From the NCBI GenBank assembly GCA_946537565.1, contig CAMNFW010000115.1, forward strand, positions 1-6,672: a DNA stretch of 6,672 nt, in the 5' to 3' direction. The position numbers were made by a program, and so were the translations under genes. Below, piece by piece: positions 1-5,204 of the stretch. A model generated the notes under the pieces. It made no database searches. It was not told where the DNA came from and was given only the letters and a program-made list of their open reading frames with translations. This DNA is from an uncultured Ruminococcus sp. GTDB lineage: Bacteria; Bacillota; Clostridia; Oscillospirales; Ruminococcaceae. Positions within the stretch are counted from its first letter, which is position 1. Each line of letters starts with the position of its first letter.

Positions 1-375
1 AAATCTTCCAAAACTAAAAAATCTACCACCGAAGCTGTCACTCAGCCTCAGACTGAAACTACCGCTGTCAGCGATTTTTCCGATGATACATATGTGGAAT
101 ACCATTTCAGGTCAAAAAAACAGCTCGAACAGCACTTCGATAAACACGGCGGTGAATTCGGCAGCGAGTTCGGATATACTACCGCTGAGGAATATGAAAA
201 GGGTGCCAGTGATGTTATCAACGATCCCTCTGCACTCTATAAGACGGAAGCTGAGGACGGCGACGGCGTGTACTATATCGAGGAAACTAATGAGTTTGTA
301 GTGCTGTCCACCGACGGCTATATCCGTACATATTTCAGACCAAATGCCGGTAAAAAGTATTTCGACAGACAATAG
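1..375 (+). CDS. C-terminal part of a probably secreted protein with a BECR/colicin-D-like domain (5' end outside window)
   Basis: The reading frame is open from base 1 to the TAG at 373-375, giving 124 residues; the true start lies left of the window. Residues 1 to about 30 are a Lys/Thr/Ser/Gln-rich, low-complexity segment typical of the linker of an exported lipoprotein or secreted protein. Residues 33-124 form a compact domain with the pattern HFxKHGxEF (45-53), TAEEYEKGA (61-69), then GDGVYYIEETNEFVV and a closing DGYIRTYF...YFDRQ. This layout (His-Lys-His-Gly helix, a Tyr/Ala helix, strands around N-x-F-V-V, and a terminal G-x-I-x-T-x-F-x-P) resembles, from memory, C-terminal nuclease toxin domains of the barnase/EndoU/colicin E5-D/RelE group found in polymorphic toxins and prophage proteins. 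The family call is inference. No immunity gene is visible: the next gene, 114 bp downstream, is an esterase. It could instead be a non-toxic secreted domain of unknown role. Confidence 0.8.
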   Translation, partial: KSSKTKKSTTEAVTQPQTETTAVSDFSDDTYVEYHFRSKKQLEQHFDKHGGEFGSEFGYTTAEEYEKGASDVINDPSALYKTEAEDGDGVYYIEETNEFVVLSTDGYIRTYFRPNAGKKYFDRQ

Positions 376-428
376 CTTCCAGTCAGTTTCCAATAAGGTG
401 CTGACAATGTCTTTCCGGCAAATCAGAC

Positions 429-458
429 TTTCCACAGGTATTTTTAATTTTGTATTAA
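429..458 (+). promoter_or_regulatory. Possible promoter of the dockerin esterase
   Basis: TTTCCA (429-434) and TATTAA (453-458) match the -35 and -10 consensus at 4 of 6 positions each with an 18-base spacer, in an AT-rich stretch. They would give a leader of about 25 bases before the esterase ATG. No terminator is visible between the upstream gene and this one, so read-through is also possible. Weak call. Confidence 0.28.
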
Positions 459-489
459 ATTCATTGCATTCTGAAAAGGAGTTAATTTT

Positions 490-1833
490 ATGAAAGCAAT
501 TAAAACTATTATGTCCGCAGTTACTGCTGCTGCAATGGCATTTTCTGCTATATCCTGCATGGCAGTCAGCGCAGAAGTCACTCCTGACCCGGTGATAAGC
601 AGAAATGTTCCGGCATATTCCGGTGCAGGTCAGGCTTCATACGGCAATGATGAGCATTATTTTTCATTCTGGAGCGCCGCATCTCCTGACTATCTCGCCT
701 ATGATCTTTCAGCTGTTCCTGACAGCGATAAAAAACAGGTCATTGCAGTATGGTACAATGCCAGTGCCTTTGACAATATCGGAAATTATGTCAACAGAAA
801 CATGGAGCCTTCTGATTATACTATTGAGATCAACGCTGCGCCGGGCGGTGAATATCCGGCTGACGGCTGGGAGATCGCTGAAACTGTCACCGGCAATACC
901 CTTAGTTCCCGTCAGCATCTCGTCAGCATGGAAGGGTATAACTGGATAAGGATAAATATTTCAAAGGCTGATGACGAAGCCGGTAAAAATGCAAGCATAA
1001 ATTTTGATATTCACAGCGTAGCAAACGGTATTTCAGACAGCTGGCTTTTCTTAGGAGATTCTATCACCGCCGGCGGTATGAATAACTGCTACGGCACAGG
1101 CTTCGCTACTCATGTTAACAACCTGGACGACCGCTATTTCCCAATTCAGGAAAATGGCGGTATCGGCGGTATCACCAGCACTGACGGCAAAAATAATATC
1201 GACCGCTGGCTCTCTGTAAGTCAGGCGCATTTCGTAAGCATTGCCTATGGCACTAATGATGCCTGGGGAAATCAGTCCGGTGCTGAGAAGTATTATGAAA
1301 ATACAAAATATATGATAGATGCCATTCTTGCAGCAGGAAAGGTACCTGTGCTGCCAAAGATACCTCATGCTGAGGAAGCCGGTGTAAAGGATTATCTTGA
1401 CAGCTACAACGCTATGGTCGAAAAGCTCTGGGAAGAATACGGCGATAAACTTGTAAAAGGTCCTGATTTCGATGCCTATCTCACTGAACACACCGACTGG
1501 CTCAGCGGTGACGGCGTTCACCCTAACTCCGAAGGCTATGAGGAAATGAGAAGGATCTGGGCAGAAACTATGTACGCTGAGGTTTACAGCAAAAAAGGCA
1601 ATGACCCTGATCTTACATACTATGGTGATGCAAATCTTGACTCAAAAGTAACTGTAGCTGATTCAGTCGCCATTCTCCAGCACGTTGCTCTCTACGACAA
1701 ATACGGTCTGACAGGACAGGCTCTCATTAATGCTGATGTCTTCAACAACGGTGACGGAATTACAGGCAAGGACGCTCTCGTTATCCAGCAGGTCGATGCC
1801 GGTATTTTCACCCAGTCCCAGCTGCCTGTTTAA
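490..1833 (+). CDS. Secreted SGNH/GDSL esterase with C-terminal dockerin (cellulosomal carbohydrate esterase)
   Basis: This is a 447-residue exported enzyme, complete in the window. The ATG is preceded by AAAGGAG at 475-481, 8 bases upstream. Residues 1-28 are a signal peptide (K2/K5, hydrophobic core, cleavage likely after V-S-A28). Cys23 in S-A-I-S-C is a poor lipobox, so a lipoprotein is less likely. Residues about 30-180 are a beta-rich, Trp/Tyr-rich domain, probably a jelly-roll accessory module as in two-domain esterases such as CE2. The SGNH domain runs about 184-365: GDS with nucleophile Ser191, the block II glycines at 223-227, GTND with oxyanion Asn256, and DGVH with Asp341 and His344. 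Residues about 378-447 are a dockerin: first calcium loop D380, N382, D384, D391, and a second, one residue longer, loop D416 to D428. The expected role is deacetylating plant polysaccharide while docked on a cellulosome scaffold. The substrate cannot be read from the sequence, and a rhamnogalacturonan or xylan acetylesterase is equally possible. Confidence 0.93.
   Translation: MKAIKTIMSAVTAAAMAFSAISCMAVSAEVTPDPVISRNVPAYSGAGQASYGNDEHYFSFWSAASPDYLAYDLSAVPDSDKKQVIAVWYNASAFDNIGNYVNRNMEPSDYTIEINAAPGGEYPADGWEIAETVTGNTLSSRQHLVSMEGYNWIRINISKADDEAGKNASINFDIHSVANGISDSWLFLGDSITAGGMNNCYGTGFATHVNNLDDRYFPIQENGGIGGITSTDGKNNIDRWLSVSQAHFVSIAYGTNDAWGNQSGAEKYYENTKYMIDAILAAGKVPVLPKIPHAEEAGVKDYLDSYNAMVEKLWEEYGDKLVKGPDFDAYLTEHTDWLSGDGVHPNSEGYEEMRRIWAETMYAEVYSKKGNDPDLTYYGDANLDSKVTVADSVAILQHVALYDKYGLTGQALINADVFNNGDGITGKDALVIQQVDAGIFTQSQLPV
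1626..1830 (+). other. Dockerin module (encoded part of the esterase gene)
   Basis: The segment encodes about residues 379-447. The first repeat, GDANLDSKVTVADSVAILQH, has the canonical 12-residue calcium loop. The second, ADVFNNGDGITGKDALVIQQ, has 13 positions between its first and last acidic ligands, a pattern I recall from R. flavefaciens dockerins. The likely recognition residues in the helices differ between the two repeats (ADSVAILQH against KDALVIQQ). That suggests a single rather than dual binding mode, but this is inference. Confidence 0.85.
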
Positions 1834-1850
1834 ATCCGTACATTATGCCC

Positions 1851-1940
1851 CGGCGAGGGGCTCTGCCCCCTTCCCCGCCAGAGGCTCTGCCTCTGGACTC
1901 CGCCAAAGGGTTGCAAACCCTTTGGAATCCCGGCTCCCGG
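1851..1940. repeat. GC-rich cascade of short-loop hairpins, probable intergenic repeat element
   Basis: Three perfect hairpins follow one another, and a weak fourth lies next to them. GGGGC/GCCCC (1857-1861 with 1865-1869) has a TCT loop. CCAGAGGC/GCCTCTGG (1878-1885 with 1889-1896) also has a TCT loop. CCAAAGGGTT/AACCCTTTGG (1903-1912 with 1916-1925) has a GCA loop. CCGG/CCGG (1930-1933 with 1937-1940) is weak. The block begins 18 bp after the esterase stop and has no convincing reading frame. Similar GGCTCTGCC and CAAAGGG...CCCTTTG strings are, as I recall, common between genes in Ruminococcus and related Clostridia, so this looks like a dispersed element rather than a unique regulator. Confidence 0.7.
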
Positions 1941-1956
1941 CTTTTGATCAATAACA

Positions 1957-1982
1957 AAGACCCGGCACTGTCTCCGGGTCTT
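1957..1982 (-). terminator. Hairpin that would terminate leftward transcription
   Basis: AAGACCCGG (1957-1965) pairs perfectly with CCGGGTCTT (1974-1982) around an 8-base loop. Read on the minus strand the stem is followed directly by TGTTATT, a short T-rich tail, so it best suits transcription arriving from the epimerase gene. Read on the plus strand, the run of five T comes 13 bases after the stem, so it may help there too. It lies about 235 bp past the epimerase stop, which is long for a dedicated terminator. Confidence 0.5.
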
Positions 1983-2005
1983 GCTAATGCTATAGTTTTT
2001 ATTAC

Positions 2006-2029
2006 GGGGGCTGTCGCCCCCTGCTTTTT
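2006..2029 (+). terminator. Rho-independent terminator of the esterase
   Basis: GGGGGC (2006-2011) and GCCCCC (2016-2021) form a perfect six-pair GC stem with a TGTC loop. TG-C-TTTTT (2022-2029) follows on the plus strand. This is the best plus-strand terminator after the esterase, about 175 bp past its stop and after the hairpin cascade. Confidence 0.65.
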
Positions 2030-2030
2030 A

Positions 2031-2216
2031 GGTCTTAACTCTATCCGCCGTCACTCATAAATTATCCTGAACATGAATCACCGTCACTAAAATAGTAACT
2101 TGACCCAAAATCGAAGTACAGAAATAGTTGCACCACAAAGTGACCGAGTCTCATCTGTGCTGTATGCGATCGAAATGTAACTAATGCCGAAAAGAGTAAG
2201 CGAGCTTTAGCGAGCA
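2031..2216. other. Unassigned non-coding stretch between convergent genes
   Basis: No believable gene is seen on either strand and there is no tRNA-like fold. It holds two copies of CCGTCACT (2048-2055 and 2081-2088), a near-palindrome around 2083-2099 (GTCACT...AGTAAC), and near its right edge GCGAGC twice (2200-2205 and 2210-2215), which leads into the tandem repeat at the end of the epimerase. It could be the remains of a gene or a mobile repeat; nothing decides this. Confidence 0.4.
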
Positions 2217-2248
2217 TCAACGTGAGCTAAAAGAACGTGAGCTAAAGA
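2199..2248. repeat. 15-bp tandem repeat with flanking degenerate copies, overlapping the 3' end of the epimerase gene
   Basis: Two adjacent 15-bp units begin AACGTGAGCTAAA (2219-2233 and 2234-2248) and differ only at the last two bases. Just left are two GCGAGC-type half copies within 2199-2215. The CTTTAGC at 2205-2211 is complementary to the GCTAAAG at 2241-2247, so the block could also fold. On the minus strand the repeat encodes FSSRS-FSSR and the epimerase stop falls right after it. Confidence 0.8.
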
Positions 2249-3245
2249 AATGGGAGGAGGATTCAAAGGTTTCGCCGGGTTTTACTTCCTGGTAGCCGGT
2301 GATATCAGAAGGCATATCAAGATTCGGAGCGTCGATCATCGCTGTCATCGGCTCAGGACAGAAGTAGTGGTTGAAGCCTCTGTCATTCCAGATTATCCAG
2401 AACTTGTACTGATCAGATACTTCATAACAAATCTTCTTTCCGCTGGCAATGTCCTCTGCTATTACTCCGTGGAACTTCTCACCGTTAAGATCTGCATATT
2501 CACCAAAATACATATCATTGTCACATACCTGAAGTACAGGACATTTCGTGCCGTTCTTGTACTCCAGATCCCACATCGTCAGGGATTTCAGATTTCCCGT
2601 AGGCAGACAGCGCTCATTTAACTCACACTTCTTTCCGATCGGTACTGTCAGACGTATATCGCTTTCCTTTCCACCGTCAACAAACGGTGCATTGATAGTT
2701 GTGTGCGATGCCAGCGACATCGGCAGAACCTTTGATGATGATGTGTTGATAAACTTGATGTTCTGCTCCAGTCCGTTGGCTGAAAGTGTAAAGGTATACT
2801 CTGCTACAAAGCTTACAGGCAGATACTGGTAAAATTCATCCCGCTCATCATATACATATCTCGTCTTTACCCATGCACAATTGCTGTCTGCATTATGCTC
2901 CACAACCTCATGCACCCTCTTGTGAAGAAAACCATGAATGTGATTATTGTAAGGTGCTTTTTCATTTACCGGCAGATGATATACTGCATCTGATGTGCGA
3001 AGAACACCGTCTGCAAAACGGTTCGGAAGATACAGCGTCGGCAGTCCCCATACCTCGGCAGACTGCTTTATAGTATCAGCTGAATTGTTTGGATCAAAAC
3101 GGAAAAATTCGATACCATTGTTGTTGTCATGAAGTCTTATGACGTTTGAGCCGATCTCATAAGCTACCAGCGCTTCATAGCCGCCTGCCTGTAATTTCAC
3201 ACATGGCGTACCGTTGAAATCGATGATCTGAGTTGAATTGGACAT
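2217..3245 (-). CDS. Aldose 1-epimerase (galactose mutarotase) family protein
   Basis: This 342-residue cytoplasmic protein of the aldose 1-epimerase/mutarotase superfamily is expected to interconvert alpha and beta anomers of a sugar; the actual sugar is unknown. The family landmarks are present in order: LPNRFADG (N75, R76, matching the substrate-binding Arg), NNHIHGF (His102/His104 region), SLASHTTINAPF (His181, the likely catalytic acid) and CPEPMTAMIDAPN (Glu298, the likely catalytic base). The ATG at 3243-3245 has AAAGGAGGA (3252-3260) six bases upstream, so the start is firm. The length is normal for the family. The last eight residues, SSRSFSSR, are encoded by a 15-bp tandem DNA repeat and are probably not part of the fold. 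It points leftward, converging on the esterase. No sugar kinase or transporter lies beside it, so a Leloir galactose role cannot be inferred. Confidence 0.88.
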   Translation of the reverse strand: MSNSTQIIDFNGTPCVKLQAGGYEALVAYEIGSNVIRLHDNNNGIEFFRFDPNNSADTIKQSAEVWGLPTLYLPNRFADGVLRTSDAVYHLPVNEKAPYNNHIHGFLHKRVHEVVEHNADSNCAWVKTRYVYDERDEFYQYLPVSFVAEYTFTLSANGLEQNIKFINTSSSKVLPMSLASHTTINAPFVDGGKESDIRLTVPIGKKCELNERCLPTGNLKSLTMWDLEYKNGTKCPVLQVCDNDMYFGEYADLNGEKFHGVIAEDIASGKKICYEVSDQYKFWIIWNDRGFNHYFCPEPMTAMIDAPNLDMPSDITGYQEVKPGETFESSSHFFSSRSFSSR

Positions 3246-3273
3246 AGAGATTCCTCCTTTATTGCAGATTGAA

Positions 3274-3382
3274 TTTTATGGGTAAATAACAAATCAAGCG
3301 GTCGATAGGTAGGGGCGTTTGTGTAATTGCCCCGATTCACAGTGATATAACGGCAATTTGCGAACGCTCAACCACCATAAAA
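3274..3382. repeat. Imperfect long inverted repeat in the epimerase leader region
   Basis: An inner hairpin pairs 3308-3319 with 3363-3373 (GGT...GGCGTT against AACGCTC-AACC, one mismatch region and a G-U) and AATTGCC (3325-3331) with GGCAATT (3352-3358) around a 20-base loop. Outside it, TTTTATGG (3274-3281) pairs with CCATAAAA (3375-3382). An alternative local stem pairs GGGGC (3312-3316) with GCCCC (3329-3333). The two exclusive pairings resemble either a regulatory leader RNA or a decayed MITE/REP-type element. It lies 29-137 bp upstream of the epimerase ATG. No known riboswitch class was recognised. Confidence 0.5.
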
Positions 3383-3412
3383 GTTTCATACCCAATTTTA
3401 TTAAAATATAAC

Positions 3413-3435
3413 TGTAGGGGACAGTGTCCCCTACA
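3413..3435 (-). terminator. Perfect 10-bp hairpin, likely terminator of the DUF805 gene
   Basis: TGTAGGGGAC (3413-3422) and GTCCCCTACA (3426-3435) pair without mismatch around AGT. It lies 41 bp past the DUF805 stop on the minus strand, where the stem is followed by GTTATATTTTAATAAAATT, AT-rich but without a pure T run. The TAGGGG core recurs at 3310-3315, so it may also be a dispersed repeat used as a terminator. Confidence 0.55.
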
Positions 3436-3475
3436 TTAATTTTATCCTGTATTTTTATGTATATCTGTTATGATA

Positions 3476-4132
3476 TCAGTATGGAGCCCTGCCGTACTGA
3501 TTAGGTGTCGGCTGGCTGGGCTTGCAGAAGAGAACAATAAGATAGATACTAAGACCAAGCAGTCCAAGTAACAGAATCAATGTAAGGATTACACTGCCGC
3601 CGGCTGCATTCGCTGCGCCGCTGCTTCCTGAAAAGCCTGCTGTAATAGATGCGCCAAATGCTAAAACTGCTACAAGACCTGTAACAAACGCAAGTACATA
3701 CTGTACTATCAGAAGAGTACCCTTCTGTCCAATGTCATGGAGACGGCGGAAAGCGAGCGACATACCAGGAAGCAGGAAAGCAAGTGCTACAATGTCGCTT
3801 AAAAATGAAGTGTCCAGCCTACTTTCAATTATTCCAACAACAGAATTTACTATAATCTGGAATAAATAAGCATACCAGAATTCACTTCTTGTGGAACGTC
3901 CCCTGAAGTTTACATAGTTTTTGAAGAAAAGCTGGATTGCCTCACCGAAGCCAACATACTTTGGTGATAAACCACCGGCTGCCGCACCGCCTGGAAACGG
4001 ATTAGTGCTGTAGGGCTGACCATAGCCGCTGCTTCCGGGTTTTGACTGTGTGTCCGGCACGAGTGTTGCTCCGCAGTTTGTACAGAACTGAGCGCCGGGG
4101 GTGTTTTCTGTGTTGCAATAGTTGCATTTCAT
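3476..4132 (-). CDS. Zinc-ribbon / DUF805 membrane protein
   Basis: This is a 218-residue integral membrane protein of unknown function. Residues 1-21 are a zinc ribbon with two CxxC pairs (C3, C6, C17, C20). Residues about 28-57 are a Gly/Pro/Ser/Tyr-rich flexible linker. The rest matches DUF805: the entry motif FFKNYVNFRGRSTRSEFWYAY (about 69-89), then membrane segments near 86-104, 112-127, 139-163 and 181-203. Between the second and third is the conserved FRRLHDIGQKG (128-138), and the end has NQYG. The zinc ribbon would face the cytoplasm and may bind a partner, as in other ribbon-plus-membrane fusions in Firmicutes, but no partner is known here. The ATG has TAAGGAGA (4140-4147) seven bases upstream. 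A hairpin past the stop suggests transcription ends here. The family call is firm; the role is not known. Confidence 0.9.
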   Translation of the reverse strand: MKCNYCNTENTPGAQFCTNCGATLVPDTQSKPGSSGYGQPYSTNPFPGGAAAGGLSPKYVGFGEAIQLFFKNYVNFRGRSTRSEFWYAYLFQIIVNSVVGIIESRLDTSFLSDIVALAFLLPGMSLAFRRLHDIGQKGTLLIVQYVLAFVTGLVAVLAFGASITAGFSGSSGAANAAGGSVILTLILLLGLLGLSIYLIVLFCKPSQPTPNQYGRAPY

Positions 4133-4168
4133 AATACTTTCTCCTTATAAAAAATATTTATTACCATA

Positions 4169-4190
4169 TCCGCAGTACAGCGGAATTATA
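4169..4190 (-). promoter_or_regulatory. Possible -10 box and small hairpin ahead of the DUF805 gene
   Basis: A perfect TATAAT (minus strand, 4185-4190) sits 52 bases before the DUF805 ATG, but no good -35 lies 16-18 bases upstream. Immediately downstream TCCGC (4169-4173) pairs with GCGGA (4180-4184), which would place a small hairpin at the start of the leader. It could be a weak promoter or chance. Confidence 0.3.
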
Positions 4191-4287
4191 GCCGCAGCAA
4201 ATTTATAATGATCTTTTATGTGCTGAACAGTTTAAAGAATAGGATACTAAAACCATTCAGCTGCCGCTGATATCAAAAGATCCGCAA

Positions 4288-5040
4288 TCAAACAGGACTG
4301 AGCAAAACCTTGCCGGTGCCCCTGTATACGTTTACAAGACCTTCTCCTGAAGCTGCTGAACCTAAAAGCGATTTGGTCGATTTCTCTACAGTAAATTGAA
4401 GATCAGCTGACCATGCAACCGCAAAACTGCCGTCAACTTTCAGCTCGTCATTTACAAGCTGTATCTCAATAAGCTCATCCATCGGGACTTTGCTCTCCAG
4501 CACAGCGATGCCGTTTCCGGAAAGTGAAAGATTAAACAGTCCTTCACCGCCAAGCATTGCCGAGGAAAGATTTTTTCTTGATACTATATTATGCTTAACT
4601 GTACCGTCACAAGCCAGGAACATACCGTCCTCAATAACCATTCCTGTACCCCACTGGCTCACGTCCTGGAAAATAATGAACTTGTAGGTAGGCTCAAAAA
4701 CGACTACTCCAACTCCGGAATATTCAGGCTTTACAGCTGATTCTTTAGTTACAGCACCCTTGAACATTTTGCCCATGAAGTCCCCGACACCCTTTACACC
4801 TGTGGAAATATTGATATTTCCGGCAGTCCACTGCATAGCGCCAGCCTGCATTATAAGGGTATTTTTTCCGTCCATTTCAACAACAAGCTGTCTGCGGTGT
4901 ACGTTCATTCTGGACATATAGTATTCCTGCTCTGCATTCTGACCTGAAACACTCATATCTCTCATGTATTCCAGAACCTTGAAGTGTCCGGCAGAGCTGA
5001 CAAATTTTCTGTTTGAATTTTCAAAATTATTAATATACAT
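4288..5040 (-). CDS. AIM24 family protein (TIGR00266/DUF124-like)
   Basis: This 250-residue soluble, beta-rich protein has no signal peptide or membrane helix. It matches the AIM24 family (named after a yeast mitochondrial protein; the bacterial members have no settled biochemical role). Family-type features are QAGAMQW (65-71), the Gly-rich GVKGVGDFMGKMFKG (81-95), GGEGLFNLSLSGNG (164-177) and the closing GEGLVNVYRGTGKVLLSP (232-249). These give the expected repeated strand-turn pattern. Length is usual for the family. ATG has AAAGGTGATG (5045-5054) a few bases upstream, a good ribosome site. It lies 155 bp upstream of the zinc-ribbon/DUF805 gene on the same strand. The two could be cotranscribed, since no convincing terminator separates them, but the gap is long. 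AIM24 proteins often sit near zinc-ribbon or stress-type genes in Firmicutes, which is recalled rather than shown here. Confidence 0.88.
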   Translation of the reverse strand: MYINNFENSNRKFVSSAGHFKVLEYMRDMSVSGQNAEQEYYMSRMNVHRRQLVVEMDGKNTLIMQAGAMQWTAGNINISTGVKGVGDFMGKMFKGAVTKESAVKPEYSGVGVVVFEPTYKFIIFQDVSQWGTGMVIEDGMFLACDGTVKHNIVSRKNLSSAMLGGEGLFNLSLSGNGIAVLESKVPMDELIEIQLVNDELKVDGSFAVAWSADLQFTVEKSTKSLLGSAASGEGLVNVYRGTGKVLLSPV

Positions 5041-5114
5041 TTTTCATCACCTTTATTTTAAACAGCAAGAAAAATCTTTGCCGCCTTTCCTGTCATGGGT
5101 AAATATTCGGCTGT

Positions 5115-5161
5115 ATCCGGTAAAGCATTAATGTTTAATTGAAATCGCTCTTGAACCGGAT
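5115..5161. repeat. 7-bp inverted repeat ahead of the AIM24 gene
   Basis: ATCCGGT (5115-5121) is complementary to ACCGGAT (5155-5161) across a 33-base AT-rich interval, in the 164-bp gap between the citrate synthase and AIM24 genes. It might be an operator pair or a loose hairpin. With only seven pairs, chance is possible. Confidence 0.3.
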
Positions 5162-5170
5162 AATTAACAA

Positions 5171-5199
5171 GAAATACATCTCTCATGATCTTTGAGATG
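5171..5199 (-). terminator. Weak candidate terminator of citrate synthase
   Basis: On the minus strand CATCTC (5199-5194) and GAGATG (5182-5177) pair around an 11-base loop and are followed by TATTTC, starting six bases past the citrate synthase stop. The stem is short and GC-poor, so termination would be inefficient at best and read-through into the AIM24 gene is possible. Confidence 0.28.
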
Positions 5200-5204
5200 A
5201 ATGA

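Noticed and set aside
512..561. Lipoprotein signal at Cys23 of the esterase
   Set aside because: S-A-I-S-C lacks the usual Leu at -3, and a good signal peptidase I site V-S-A lies five residues later; dockerin enzymes are normally released and docked.
1051..1521. Long minus-strand open frame inside the esterase
   Set aside because: It is the shadow of a gene with clear catalytic motifs on the plus strand; no ribosome site or recognisable protein.
1851..1940. CRISPR-like array
   Set aside because: The hairpins differ in sequence and have no uniform repeat-spacer spacing.
1730..2060. Overlapping plus-strand open frames across the esterase end and the hairpin cascade
   Set aside because: They translate the GC-rich hairpins into Pro/Ala/Arg-rich nonsense, lack ribosome sites and overlap the dockerin in another frame.
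2100..2131. TTGACC followed by ATAGTT as a plus-strand promoter
   Set aside because: The -10 is poor and no plus-strand gene follows before the convergent epimerase.
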